From assembly GCA_002709955.1 (NCBI GenBank), contig PAQY01000002.1, forward strand, positions 108,448 through 172,447: a stretch of 64,000 nucleotides of DNA, given 5' to 3'. Of the stretch, positions 25,507 through 34,275 are shown one piece after another (position 1 is the first letter of the stretch; every line of letters starts with the position of its first letter). The notes below the pieces were generated by a model that saw only the letters and a list, made by a program, of their open reading frames with translations, was not told where the DNA came from and did not search any database. Source of the DNA: Rhodospirillaceae bacterium. Lineage in GTDB: Bacteria > Pseudomonadota > Alphaproteobacteria > UBA8366 > Aestuariispiraceae. A program made the position numbers and the translations under genes.

Positions 25507-25806
25507 TTAAACGGGGGGTGCCAATCCTTCGATCAGGATGGATGATCCCGTGGTGCTGGCATGGCGAATCCCCACAATTTCCTGATATTCCGGGGAATGA
25601 TACCAGCCCTTGGCGGTTGCCATATCCGGGAATTCCAGCACCACGATGCGATTGGGTTTCCAGTCCCCCTCCATCGTCTCATAGGCACCACCGCGCACCA
25701 GATAGCGCCCGCCATGGGCTGTAATCGTGGCGGGGGCCTGTGCGGTATAGGATTTATAGGTTTCTGGATCGGTAACTGCGATATTGGCGATGAAATAGGC
25801 TTTCAT
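25507..25806 (-). CDS. DUF1330 family protein
   Basis: A 99-aa ferredoxin-like (dimeric alpha-beta barrel) protein. The DUF1330 pattern is clear: AYFIANIAVTDPETYKSY at the N-terminus, GGRYLVRGG (32-40), RIVVLEFPDMATAKGWYHSPEYQ (53-75) and a C-terminal SSILIEGL. The function of the family is not established; the fold is shared with small monooxygenases and stress proteins. AGAGGAAAAA precedes the ATG. Confidence 0.88.
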   Translation of the reverse strand: MKAYFIANIAVTDPETYKSYTAQAPATITAHGGRYLVRGGAYETMEGDWKPNRIVVLEFPDMATAKGWYHSPEYQEIVGIRHASTTGSSILIEGLAPPV

Positions 25807-25939
25807 GGGTTTTTCCTCTTATCCAGGGGGCAGAATTTCTTTGACGCTTCTGACTTGCTCAGGCTCAGTTTCGACCGAGTTCAGAGGGTAAGTAAATAGG
25901 TTTGCGGATGGCTTTGCCAGGGAAGAAGGAGCACAGCAT

Positions 25940-27079
25940 ATGACGAAATCAACATTGGATCCCAGGACATTGGCGGCGCAGGCTTTGGGATGGGAAGACC
26001 CGACATCGGGTGCGGTGGTTCCCCCGATACAGCTGTCCACGACTTTCACCCGGCGGGAGGACTATGGCCCGCGTGATGCTGTTTATATTCGCCCTGATTC
26101 GCCCAATGCCGCCCATGCGGAGGCTGTGCTGGCGGAACTGGAAGGGGCCCCGACAGCGGCCAGTTTCGGGTCGGGCATGGCGGCCTGTACGGCAGCCTTT
26201 CACGCCCTGGAGCCGGGCGATCACATTGTTTGTGCGCGCACCGTCTATCATGGTGTCATCGCCTGGCTGGAAGATTTCGCAGAAGCGCGGGGCCTGACCT
26301 ATTCCTTTTTCCCCAATACGGATCTGGCGGCATTGCAGGCGGCTATTCAGCCTGGAAAGACCAAGCTGGTCTGGATCGAAACCCCATCAAACCCGATGTG
26401 GACGGTGATTGATATTGCCGCAGCAGCCGACATCGCCCATGCCGCAGGTGCCCAACTTGCCGTGGATTCCACCTGCGCCAGTCCTGTACTGACACGTCCG
26501 CTGGCATTGGGGGCAGATCTGGTCTGTCATTCGGCGACAAAATATCTGGGCGGGCATTCTGATGTGTTGGCCGGCCTGTTGGCCCCCCGGGAAATCACCC
26601 CCCTGTGGGAGCGTATTCTGCTGCATCGGAAATATGCCGGCCCCATGCTGGGCGCGATGGAGGCATATCTGCTGGTACGGGGGATGCGCACGCTGTTCCT
26701 GCGGGTTGAGCGTCAATGCGAGAACGCTATGGCCGTGGCGCGGTTCCTGTCACATCACCCAAATGTCGAAACAGTCCGCTATCCCGGCCTGCAAAGTGAT
26801 CCCGGTCATGCAATTGCGGCAAAACAGATGCAGGGGGGCTTTGGTGGCATGCTGTCATTTCAGCCCAAAGGCGGCGCGAAACAGGCGATCCAAACCGTCC
26901 TGAACTGCAAGCTTCTGAAACCCGCCACGTCATTGGGCGGGGTTGAAAGCCTGATCGAACATCGCAAGACGTCGGAAGGGTCTATCAAAACGGAGACACC
27001 GGAAAACCTGATCCGTGTGTCTGTTGGCATCGAGTCCCCAGACGACCTGATTGCAGATCTTAATCAGGCCTTGGGCTGA
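25940..27079 (+). CDS. trans-sulfuration PLP enzyme (cystathionine gamma-synthase/lyase family)
   Basis: A 379-aa Cys/Met-metabolism PLP enzyme, a little short for the family. Cofactor and active-site residues: the YxR phosphate motif from the partner subunit (Tyr49, Arg51 in AVYIRPDSPN), SFGSGMAA (75-82), ETPSNPMW (147-154), AVDSTCASP (174-182) and Schiff-base Lys201 in HSATKYLGGHSDVL. Members include MetB, MetC, cystathionine gamma-lyase and methionine gamma-lyase; sequence alone does not separate them here. Note RPDSPN where most members have R..NPT. GAAGGAG precedes the ATG. Single gene. Confidence 0.88.
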   Translation: MTKSTLDPRTLAAQALGWEDPTSGAVVPPIQLSTTFTRREDYGPRDAVYIRPDSPNAAHAEAVLAELEGAPTAASFGSGMAACTAAFHALEPGDHIVCARTVYHGVIAWLEDFAEARGLTYSFFPNTDLAALQAAIQPGKTKLVWIETPSNPMWTVIDIAAAADIAHAAGAQLAVDSTCASPVLTRPLALGADLVCHSATKYLGGHSDVLAGLLAPREITPLWERILLHRKYAGPMLGAMEAYLLVRGMRTLFLRVERQCENAMAVARFLSHHPNVETVRYPGLQSDPGHAIAAKQMQGGFGGMLSFQPKGGAKQAIQTVLNCKLLKPATSLGGVESLIEHRKTSEGSIKTETPENLIRVSVGIESPDDLIADLNQALG

Positions 27080-27100
27080 CGGTACCGCTCCATCGTTCGT

Positions 27101-27262
27101 GATAGTCCGGGGTGACGATGGATATAACAAAGTCACGCTCACCCTGAGGAGCGTAGCGTCTCGAAGGGTGATCATTCTGTAAGCACCGTGCTTCCAGCGC
27201 ATCCTTCGAGACGGCGCTAACGCGCCTCCTCAGGATGAGAATGGAACACGGCGGGTATTCAG
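27101..27262. repeat. composite intergenic repeat, copy 4
   Basis: Between the PLP enzyme and grxD. It has a half palindrome module (AGTCCGGGGTGACGATG, 27104-27120), then CACCCTGAGGAGCGTAGCGTC (27140-27160) with its inverted partner (TCCTTCGAGACGGCGC...CTCCTCAGGATGAGA, 27202-27240). The third (GCGCC) module is absent. The two half-modules could pair into a long hairpin between the convergent genes. Confidence 0.8.
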
Positions 27263-27291
27263 GGGCGGTATGACTACAGTTGAAACGGGCG

Positions 27292-27630
27292 TTAAGCCTG
27301 AATCTGAACGTCGATGCCGTGGGTGCTGAGCATTTCGGTCAGTTCGCCCGTTTCAAACATTTCGCGGATGATGTCACAGCCACCGACAAATTCGCCTTTA
27401 ACGTATAATTGCGGAATGGTTGGCCAGCTGGAATATTCCTTAATGCCTTCACGGATTGCCATGTCATCCAGGACGTTTACGCCCTTGAACGGTACGTTGA
27501 GGTGATTGAGCACCTGCACGACGGCGGCAGAGAAACCACATTGTGGGAATACGGGCGTGCCTTTCATGAACAGGACGACATCGCCGCTGTTCACTTCACT
27601 GGAAATCTTGCTTCTGGTTTGGTCATCCAT
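27292..27630 (-). CDS. grxD: monothiol glutaredoxin, Grx4/GrxD type
   Basis: A 112-aa CGFS-type monothiol glutaredoxin. The active site FMKGTPVFPQCGFS has Cys31, and glutathione-contacting WPTIPQLYVKGEFVGGCDI follows. Such proteins bind [2Fe-2S] clusters with glutathione as dimers or with BolA partners and deliver clusters or sense iron. The gene next upstream on the same strand encodes a BolA protein, the standard partner. AAGGATCC precedes the ATG. It may be the last gene of the pur-bolA-grxD run. Confidence 0.95.
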   Translation of the reverse strand: MDDQTRSKISSEVNSGDVVLFMKGTPVFPQCGFSAAVVQVLNHLNVPFKGVNVLDDMAIREGIKEYSSWPTIPQLYVKGEFVGGCDIIREMFETGELTEMLSTHGIDVQIQA

Positions 27631-27706
27631 GATTGGATCCTTTCAAATATAGTGGGCAAGGGGGCGGCGCGGTGGCCTGCCCGTGTCGGGGGTCTGTCGT
27701 GTGTGA

Positions 27707-27946
27707 TCAGGCGTCTTCGGGCACAGCGGTTTGCAGGGCCAGGGCATGCAATTCATTGCCCATACGCCCCTGCAGCGCGGCATAGACCATCTGGTGCTGT
27801 TGCACGCGGGACTTTCCCGAAAATGCTGCGGATTTCACGAAGGCGGAGTAGTGATCACCATCACCCCGCAGATCATTGATGACAACATCGGCATCCGGCA
27901 GGGCTTCTTTGATAAACCGTTCAATGTCACCGGCGCTCATGGGCAT
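27707..27946 (-). CDS. BolA family protein
   Basis: A 79-aa BolA/IbaG-type protein. The class II KH-like fold is indicated by DADVVINDLRGDGDHYSAFVKS, SGKSRVQQHQMVYAAL and a C-terminal ELHALALQT. The conserved histidine of HALAL and the upstream His are cluster ligands in BolA-Grx complexes. Encoded next to grxD and 30 bp after purL, it probably works with GrxD in Fe-S handling. GGGAGC precedes the ATG. Confidence 0.93.
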   Translation of the reverse strand: MPMSAGDIERFIKEALPDADVVINDLRGDGDHYSAFVKSAAFSGKSRVQQHQMVYAALQGRMGNELHALALQTAVPEDA

Positions 27947-27976
27947 AATAAAGCTCCCTTTCGATCTTCTTGCGGC

Positions 27977-30190
27977 TCACGCAGACCAGGACGCCCCAGC
28001 CATGTAATTTGGCAGCGGCGCATCATGGGTGTGAGCCAAGTCTTCCACCGATATGGTATCGCCCCCTGGCAGCGTCAACGCGGTTCCAAAGGATATACCG
28101 ACCCGTTGTGCCGGTACGCCCACTTTTTCGCATGCCGCCAGGACAGCGGCTTCGTCTTTTGTCGCGACAAGATAGCGCGCTTGGTCTTCGCCGTACAGCC
28201 ATGCGTGAAGGGCAATGTTTGAGGGCGCGGCATCCATCGTCACGCCGACCCCTCCAGCGATGGCCATATCCGCCAGGGCAACGGCCAGACCGCCATCGGA
28301 CAGGTCATGACAGGCGGCCACATGACCGCCTGTAATCAACTGGCGAACGCAATCGCCATTGCGGCGTTCTGCGGTCAGGTCAACTGGCGGCGGGGCACCA
28401 TCGGTGCGGTTCATAAGATCACGCATGAAGATCGACTGGCCCAGATGACCCTTGGTCTCCCCAATCAGGATCAGGCTTAAACCCGCCTCTGGAATGGCAA
28501 GGCCGACAGACAGTGCCGCGTCTGCGATCATGCCAACGCCGCCGATGACAGGCGTGGGCAAAATCGCCACACCATTGGTTTCATTATACAGCGACACATT
28601 GCCCGATACGACCGGGAAGTCCAGTGCCAGGGCCGCAGCGGTCATGCCTTTGATACAGCCGACAAACTGACCCATGATGCGGGGCCGCTCCGGATTGCCG
28701 AAATTCATATTATTGGTGATCGCCAATGGGGTCGCGCCGGTCGCGGTAATATTGCGCCAGGCTTCCGCCACGGCCTGGGCACCGCCGGTTTCCGGTTCGG
28801 CAAAACAATAGCGCGGCGTGCAGTCGGTGGTCGCCGCCAAGGCCTTCTTCTGGCCCGGCAGGCGCACAATCGCGGCATCCGCTGCGCCAGGCGTCTTTAC
28901 AGACTCACCCCCGATCAGGTGATCATATTGTTCCCAGATCCAACGGCGAGAGCACAGATCGGGCGACCCGATCAGGCGTTTCAGCGCCTCGCTCATGCTC
29001 ATATCTGCTGGGATCGATGTATCCACATCGCCCGCCTTCGGGGTTGGTTCCCAAGGGCGCTCATACAAAGGCGAGGCCTCAACCAGCGGTGCGACGGGAA
29101 TTTCCCCTGCCAGATCGCCATGCCACATCAGGGTCAGGTTGCCGGTATCGGTGACGCGCCCAACGACGGCGAAATCTAGTTCCCATTTGTCGAAAATCGC
29201 CTTGGCCTCAGCTTCGCGCCCTGGTTTCAGGACCATCAGCATGCGCTCCTGGCTTTCCGACAGCATCAATTCATAGGGGGTCATGCCCTCTTCGCGCATC
29301 GGCACCTTATCCAGCGCCAGTTCAATGCCAACGCCGCCCTTGTCTGCCATTTCCACAGAAGAAGAGGTTAGGCCCGCAGCCCCCATATCCTGGATCGACA
29401 CAATCGCGTCGGTTGCCATCAGTTCCAGGCAGGCTTCCAACAACAGCTTTTCGGTGAAGGGGTCGCCGACCTGGACGGTAGGGCGTTTTTCTTCGGAATC
29501 TTCCGTGAATTCTGCGGAGGCCATGGTCGCGCCATGGATACCGTCGCGCCCAGTCTTGGACCCGACATAGACCACCGGATTGCCGATGCCAGACGCCTTT
29601 GAATAGAAAATCTTGTCACTGCGGGCCAGGCCGACCGTCATCGCATTGACCAGGATATTGCCATTATAGGCCTTGTCGAAATTGACTTCCCCACCAACGG
29701 TCGGAATGCCCATACAATTGCCATAGCCACCGATGCCGGCCACGACGCCCGACACCAGATGGCGGGTTTTGGCATGGCTGGGATCGCCAAAGCGCAGCGC
29801 GTTCAGATTGGCGATTGGCCGCGCGCCCATGGTGAAGACATCACGCATAATGCCGCCCACACCGGTCGCAGCGCCCTGATAGGGTTCGATGAAGCTGGGG
29901 TGATTGTGGCTTTCGATCTTGAACACGGCGGTATCGCCATCGCCGATATCGATCACGCCTGCATTCTCACCCGGACCCTGGATCACCTGGGGACCGCTGG
30001 TCGGCAATGTCTTCAGCCAGAAGCGCGAGGATTTATAGGAACAATGTTCCGACCACATGACGGAGAAAATGCCCAACTCCGTGATATTTGGCGCGCGTCC
30101 CAGAATGTTCAGAACGATCTGGTATTCATCCGTGGTCAGGCCATGTTCGGCGACGATTTCCGGGGTAATTTCGACTTCGGCAAGAGACAT
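27977..30190 (-). CDS. purL: phosphoribosylformylglycinamidine synthase, subunit PurL
   Basis: A 737-aa small-type PurL that converts FGAR to FGAM using ammonia from PurQ, with PurS as the bridging third subunit. Features: [15 protein letters not shown] near the N-terminus (substrate and ATP region), [29 protein letters not shown] with the metal and nucleotide loops, [27 protein letters not shown], and a second pseudo-symmetric half with [10 protein letters not shown] and [21 protein letters not shown] precedes the ATG. purQ and purS lie just upstream on the same strand, separated by a DUF2237 gene. Confidence 0.98.
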   Translation of the reverse strand: MSLAEVEITPEIVAEHGLTTDEYQIVLNILGRAPNITELGIFSVMWSEHCSYKSSRFWLKTLPTSGPQVIQGPGENAGVIDIGDGDTAVFKIESHNHPSFIEPYQGAATGVGGIMRDVFTMGARPIANLNALRFGDPSHAKTRHLVSGVVAGIGGYGNCMGIPTVGGEVNFDKAYNGNILVNAMTVGLARSDKIFYSKASGIGNPVVYVGSKTGRDGIHGATMASAEFTEDSEEKRPTVQVGDPFTEKLLLEACLELMATDAIVSIQDMGAAGLTSSSVEMADKGGVGIELALDKVPMREEGMTPYELMLSESQERMLMVLKPGREAEAKAIFDKWELDFAVVGRVTDTGNLTLMWHGDLAGEIPVAPLVEASPLYERPWEPTPKAGDVDTSIPADMSMSEALKRLIGSPDLCSRRWIWEQYDHLIGGESVKTPGAADAAIVRLPGQKKALAATTDCTPRYCFAEPETGGAQAVAEAWRNITATGATPLAITNNMNFGNPERPRIMGQFVGCIKGMTAAALALDFPVVSGNVSLYNETNGVAILPTPVIGGVGMIADAALSVGLAIPEAGLSLILIGETKGHLGQSIFMRDLMNRTDGAPPPVDLTAERRNGDCVRQLITGGHVAACHDLSDGGLAVALADMAIAGGVGVTMDAAPSNIALHAWLYGEDQARYLVATKDEAAVLAACEKVGVPAQRVGISFGTALTLPGGDTISVEDLAHTHDAPLPNYMAGASWSA

Positions 30191-30317
30191 GAACTTCCCT
30201 TTGGCTGGCGGCGGCGGAGAGGGGGTAAGTGCGGCGATTTCCTAGCGCGACTCCGCCGGAAATGCAAAGCGGAACCGCGATGAATGCAGGATCAAATGTC
30301 CAAATGGGCCCTAAACG

Positions 30318-30710
30318 CTAGACCAGATCGATCGCATGGGCCTTCAGGGCGATGAAGTCACAGACTTCCAGGGCCCGTTCATGGGTCGACAGCAACACAA
30401 CCTTGGGCGCAAATCCCGCCTGATAGGCCTCCTGCCAGCGCGCCGCACACAGGCACCACTGATCGCCGGGTTTTAGGCCCGCAAAGCCATATTCCGGCAC
30501 CGGCGTCGACAGGTCATTGCCCCGCGCCCGCGAAAAGGCCAGAAAGTCCGCTGTCATCTGCACACAAACCGTATGGGACCCGATATCTTCCGGCCCGGTA
30601 TTGCAACATCCATCGCGATAGAACCCTGTCACGGGATCAACCGAACACGGCATCAAGGGCTGTCCAAAGACATTACGGGCTGGATGGGTCGTGCCGTTGG
30701 AAAGGCTCAC
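30318..30710 (-). CDS. DUF2237 family protein within the purine operon
   Basis: About 130 aa with the DUF2237 signature: NVFGQPLMPCSVDPVTGFYRDGCCNTGPEDIGSHTVC and FSRARGNDLSTPVPEYGFAGLKPGDQWCLCAARWQEA. The many conserved Cys (CCNTGPED, WCLCAARW) suggest metal or cluster binding, but the function is unknown. The frame is open to 30785 within purQ, yet a GTG at 30710 has GAGGA 7 nt before it and family homology begins there, so that start is preferred. Position between purQ and purL suggests co-transcription. Confidence 0.85.
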   Translation of the reverse strand: MSLSNGTTHPARNVFGQPLMPCSVDPVTGFYRDGCCNTGPEDIGSHTVCVQMTADFLAFSRARGNDLSTPVPEYGFAGLKPGDQWCLCAARWQEAYQAGFAPKVVLLSTHERALEVCDFIALKAHAIDLV

Positions 30711-30759
30711 GGAGGCTTCCTCATATTGTCTTAGTGAAGGCGACACGTTGAAATCTGGT

Positions 30760-31446
30760 TCAGGCGGTGCCAGCCAACCCGGCAAACATCTTCAGGCCTT
30801 CAACACCGCCCGCCAGGGCGTCGATGGCATTTTCGGGGTGGGGCATCATGCCCATGACATTGCCAGACTCGTTCAGGATACCGGCGATGTTGCGTTGGGA
30901 TCCGTTCAGGTTGGTGGTCGCATCGACCAGACCGGCGGCATTGCTGTAGCGGAAGACGACACGCCCGCCGCCTTCCAGGCGGTCCAGCGTGTCTTCATCG
31001 GCGAAATAGTTACCCTCGTTATGGGCAACGGCGACCTTGATCACATCGCCCTGATTCAGGCTGCCGGTGAAGGGCGCATGGCTGCGTTCACAGCGGATAT
31101 GGGTCATCTTGCAGATGAATTTCAGGCCCGCATTGCGCATCAATACGCCAGGCAGCATGCCGGTTTCGGTCAGGACCTGAAAGCCATTGCACACGCCCAG
31201 AACAGCCACGCCGCGTTCCGCCTGTTGTTTCACCGCGCGCATGATCGGGGAATTGCCCGCCATCGCGCCACAGCGCAGATAATCACCATAGGAAAAACCA
31301 CCGGGTACAACGATCAGGTCATAACCGGCCAGATCGCTTTCCCCATGCCAGATGAGGTCGGGCTTGCTGCCGCTGGCCTTTTCAATCGCAGCCGCCATAT
31401 CGCGTTCGCGGTTGGTACCGGGAAAGACGGTGATTGCGGTTTTCAT
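30760..31446 (-). CDS. purQ: phosphoribosylformylglycinamidine synthase, glutaminase subunit PurQ
   Basis: A 228-aa class I glutamine amidotransferase that supplies ammonia to PurL. The nucleophile Cys86 lies in [24 protein letters not shown] (49-60) forms the oxyanion region and the His/Glu pair sits in MMPHPENA near the C-terminus. The N-terminal PGTNRERD matches PurQ. It begins 9 nt after the purS stop. Confidence 0.97.
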   Translation of the reverse strand: MKTAITVFPGTNRERDMAAAIEKASGSKPDLIWHGESDLAGYDLIVVPGGFSYGDYLRCGAMAGNSPIMRAVKQQAERGVAVLGVCNGFQVLTETGMLPGVLMRNAGLKFICKMTHIRCERSHAPFTGSLNQGDVIKVAVAHNEGNYFADEDTLDRLEGGGRVVFRYSNAAGLVDATTNLNGSQRNIAGILNESGNVMGMMPHPENAIDALAGGVEGLKMFAGLAGTA

Positions 31447-31454
31447 GGTCTGGA

Positions 31455-31697
31455 TTACTCCACAATCTCGATTGCGTAGTCTTCAATGACCGTATTGGCC
31501 AACAGCTTGCGGCACATCTCGTCCAGTTTGGCCTGGGCCGCCTTGCGGTCGGTTTCAGCCAGTTCGACTTCGATCAGCTTGCCCTGGCGTACCTCACCAA
31601 TGCCGTCAAAGCCCAGCCCTTCCAGCGCATGGCCGATGGCCTTACCCTGAGGGTCCAACACGCCGCGTTTCAGGGTGACGGTGACATTGGCTTTCAT
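31455..31697 (-). CDS. purS: phosphoribosylformylglycinamidine synthase, subunit PurS
   Basis: An 80-aa subunit that joins PurL and PurQ. The typical start [40 protein letters not shown] and the C-terminal [13 protein letters not shown] are present. AGGAGT precedes the ATG. It is the second gene of purC-purS-purQ, 67 bp downstream of purC. Confidence 0.97.
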   Translation of the reverse strand: MKANVTVTLKRGVLDPQGKAIGHALEGLGFDGIGEVRQGKLIEVELAETDRKAAQAKLDEMCRKLLANTVIEDYAIEIVE

Positions 31698-31764
31698 CTA
31701 AGCATACTCCTGATCGTCTGACTTGGTCGGTTCTTTACGCTGATTCTAATGCCACAAAGCAGAA

Positions 31765-32529
31765 TTAGGTCGGCTCGCCATCGATATTTTCAACAGTGCC
31801 ACTTTCTGGCAGGACACCCAGGCGTCGTGCCACTTCGCGATAGGCGTCTTCCACATTGCCCAGATCGCGACGGAAGCGGTCCTTGTCCATCTTCTCGTTG
31901 GTCAGCGTGTCCCACAGGCGCATATTGTCCGGGCTCAATTCATCCGCCAGGACAATGCGCACATCGCCGTTTTCGTCATAGATACGCCCGAATTCCAGCT
32001 TGAAATCGATCAGCTTGATGCCGATGCCGATAAACAGGCCGGACAGGAAATCGTTCACGCGCAGCGACATCGCCAGGAAATCGTCAATGTCCTGGGGGCT
32101 GGCCCAGCCAAAGGCTGTGATATGTTCTTCGGAAATCAGCGGATCGCCCAATTCGTCCGATTTATAGCAATATTCGACGATGGACCGGGGCAGGGGCGTG
32201 CCTTCCGGAATGCCCAGACGCTTGGCCATAGAGCCCGCGGCGACATTGCGGATGACAACTTCCACCGGAATGATCTCAACTTCGCGGATCAACTGTTCGC
32301 GCATGTTCAGGCGGCGGATGAAATGGGTCGGAATGCCCAGATCCTGCAGGCGCAACATCAGAAATTCGGAAATCCGATTGTTCAGCACGCCCTTGCCGGT
32401 GATCGTGCCTTTTTTCTGATTATTGAATGCCGTGGCATCGTCTTTGAAATAGGCGACCAGGGTGCCGGGTTCCGGCCCCTCGAAAATCACCTTTGCTTTG
32501 CCTTCGTAGATTTGTCTGCGTCGCGCCAT
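31765..32529 (-). CDS. purC: SAICAR synthetase
   Basis: A 254-aa enzyme that joins CAIR and aspartate using ATP. Blocks: [13 protein letters not shown] (phosphate loop), [44 protein letters not shown], and [33 protein letters not shown] near the C-terminus. The start [11 protein letters not shown] gives the usual family length; an ATG-like frame upstream is not needed. Likely the first gene of the minus-strand purine operon. Confidence 0.97.
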   Translation of the reverse strand: MARRRQIYEGKAKVIFEGPEPGTLVAYFKDDATAFNNQKKGTITGKGVLNNRISEFLMLRLQDLGIPTHFIRRLNMREQLIREVEIIPVEVVIRNVAAGSMAKRLGIPEGTPLPRSIVEYCYKSDELGDPLISEEHITAFGWASPQDIDDFLAMSLRVNDFLSGLFIGIGIKLIDFKLEFGRIYDENGDVRIVLADELSPDNMRLWDTLTNEKMDKDRFRRDLGNVEDAYREVARRLGVLPESGTVENIDGEPT

Positions 32530-32791
32530 GAGTATGGACCCGCCTCTTACCGCCTGGGGAATATCTATACGCTGCGTATAGCAACCGACCCCGACTTTCA
32601 CAATCGCCGTTTTGTCCTGTCTGGTGTCTGTGACGTTTCAAAGTCAGAAAAAATAAAATAGCGCTGGTCCGCTTTGACCATGGCATCAGTCGTTGAACCT
32701 GGGGCGCGAAACGATTACATAAGCGGTGAATGATGCGCCGGGGGTCGACCCCGCTTTAAGGATTTTGACCAGAGATTAGGGAAACAGACCC

Positions 32792-33115
32792 ATGAGCCAG
32801 TTTAATGACCGCGAAAAGGCCTTTGAGAACAAGGCCAGCCACGATAAGGAATTGGATTTTAAGGCAATGGCCCGCCGCAACAAGTTGCTGGGCCTGTGGG
32901 CTGCGGAACTGATGGGCTTGGACGGCGATGCCGCGCAAGCCTATGCTCAGGAAGTCGTCATCGCGGATTTTGAAGAAGTTGGCGACGATGACGTTATGCG
33001 CAAGGTTCTTGGGGATTTGCAGGCCAAGGGCGTGGAGACGACCGAACATCTGGTGCGGGAACGTATGACCGCCCTGTTGTCTGTCGCCCGAGCACAGGTC
33101 ACCAGCGCCAGCTAA
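32792..33115 (+). CDS. F1F0-ATPase inhibitor, zeta subunit (DUF1476)
   Basis: A 107-aa four-helix protein of the DUF1476 family: FNDREKAFENKASHDKELDFKAMARRNKLLGLWAAELMGL is diagnostic. In Paracoccus denitrificans the zeta subunit inserts its N-terminus into F1 to block ATP hydrolysis while allowing synthesis, and the family is confined to alphaproteobacteria. No ATP synthase genes are nearby, as is usual. It overlaps the convergent unknown gene by 4 bp. Confidence 0.92.
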   Translation: MSQFNDREKAFENKASHDKELDFKAMARRNKLLGLWAAELMGLDGDAAQAYAQEVVIADFEEVGDDDVMRKVLGDLQAKGVETTEHLVRERMTALLSVARAQVTSAS

Positions 33116-33501
33116 GCCTGATTTTTGGACAGGGCGGCCAGGGCCTCATCGCTCAGGCTGTCCATCCAGGCAATCAGCACCATACCGGTCTGTGCTAAAT
33201 AGTGCAGGAATTCCGGTTCTTTACCTGCCTCCACCAACAGTAGGTACAGCAGGGCGTGGTCTGTGTTCTTGCACAGCGCCGGGCGCAGTCCCTGACGGGG
33301 CAGGGTGCCGTTTAGCGAATTGCAGGCATAATAGCCAAAATCCTTTCGCGTCACGTCAAAAGCTGTTTGGGTTTGACCCTCAGCCTGGAACGTTACCTGC
33401 TGGTTCGGGGCCAGATGAACCGATCCGCAATCCTGCAATTCGATCTCTCCATCCTGGCCGACATGAAACAGGCGTGGCGGAATTTTTGGCGAAAAGGTCA
33501 T
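33112..33501 (-). CDS. conserved hypothetical protein (129 aa)
   Basis: Not recognised. A soluble protein with a beta-rich first half (RLFHVGQDGEIELQDCGSVHLAPNQQVTFQ), a central KDFGYYACNSLNGTLPRQGLRPALC segment with two Cys, and a helical C-terminus (LLYLLLVEAGKEPEFLHYL). No signal peptide. Convergent 4-bp overlap with the ATPase zeta gene. The pairing is worth checking in other genomes. Confidence 0.65.
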   Translation of the reverse strand: MTFSPKIPPRLFHVGQDGEIELQDCGSVHLAPNQQVTFQAEGQTQTAFDVTRKDFGYYACNSLNGTLPRQGLRPALCKNTDHALLYLLLVEAGKEPEFLHYLAQTGMVLIAWMDSLSDEALAALSKNQA

Positions 33502-33722
33502 TCTGGATCCTTGCTTTATAGACTTCGAACCTAAAGAAAATCTTGGGGTTCTCTGCGGAAATCCTTTTAAACCCCTTTGAATGCACTTGAAACGAACAAT
33601 ATAATCATGTGCAGTGGAGCGTGTGAATGAGACGATGGTCTATACTTCTTCACGATGACGATGGAGCGACCCGTAACGGGACTATCATGACGGTTTGGGA
33701 CAGGAAAAACGTGGCATTTCAT

Positions 33723-34103
33723 ATGCGATCAGAACTGGCGCAAATACGGCCGGTGCGATCCGGTCCGGGCGAAGATGATCAGGATAACGACGATGGCGGT
33801 ATGGGCGGGCCTGGGACGGGTGTTGTCACCAAGACCCGCGCCAAAACCAAAAAACCGTCCATGTATAAAGTCCTGATGCTGAATGACGACTATACGCCCA
33901 TGGAATTCGTAATCTATGTGCTGGAGCGTTTCTTTGGCAAAACGCGGGAAGAGGCGACACAGGTCATGTTGCATGTCCATAACCGTGGCGTCGGAATATG
34001 CGGCGTGTTCACCTATGAAGTTGCGGAAACTAAGGCGACGCAGGTGATGGATGCGGCCCGAAAGGAAGGGCATCCGCTGCAATGTACCCTGGAAAAAGAA
34101 TAG
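33723..34103 (+). CDS. clpS: ATP-dependent Clp protease adaptor ClpS
   Basis: An N-recognin adaptor that binds proteins with Leu, Phe, Tyr or Trp at the N-terminus and hands them to ClpA. The substrate pocket [14 protein letters not shown] and the Met/His shelf [14 protein letters not shown] are clear, ending with [20 protein letters not shown] and LQCTLEKE. An acidic, Gly-rich flexible N-terminal extension (about 1-45) precedes the core. Start uncertain: ATGs at 33627, 33687 and 33723 share the frame and none has a good Shine-Dalgarno; the shortest of these is given. Confidence 0.93.
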   Translation: MRSELAQIRPVRSGPGEDDQDNDDGGMGGPGTGVVTKTRAKTKKPSMYKVLMLNDDYTPMEFVIYVLERFFGKTREEATQVMLHVHNRGVGICGVFTYEVAETKATQVMDAARKEGHPLQCTLEKE

Positions 34104-34166
34104 GGAAAATTTTGATACGGTGATCAAGTGGGCGTCTAGCAAAAGACTTGGTCAAAAAAAGAATAG

Positions 34167-34239
34167 GTCGGCATCTTTAAAGTTCTGTTAAGCCGACTCA
34201 GTTTAAAGTCAGTACCGGTAAATATCTGTTTGTTTACCG
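34167..34239 (+). promoter_or_regulatory. two inverted repeats between clpS and clpA
   Basis: The 172-bp gap holds GTCGGC (34167-34172) / GCCGAC (34192-34197) and CGGTAAA (34216-34222) / TTTACCG (34233-34239), both perfect. The second lies 37 bp before the clpA start. Either could be an operator or an mRNA hairpin controlling clpA separately from clpS. No T-run follows, so they do not look like intrinsic terminators. Confidence 0.4.
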
Positions 34240-34275
34240 TTGAGATATACCCTGGTTGGAAGGAGACCGCATCGC

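Noticed and set aside
30691-31479. 262-aa plus-strand frame across purQ
   Set aside because: Entirely antisense to purQ, no SD, His/Gln-rich composition typical of reverse-strand shadows here.
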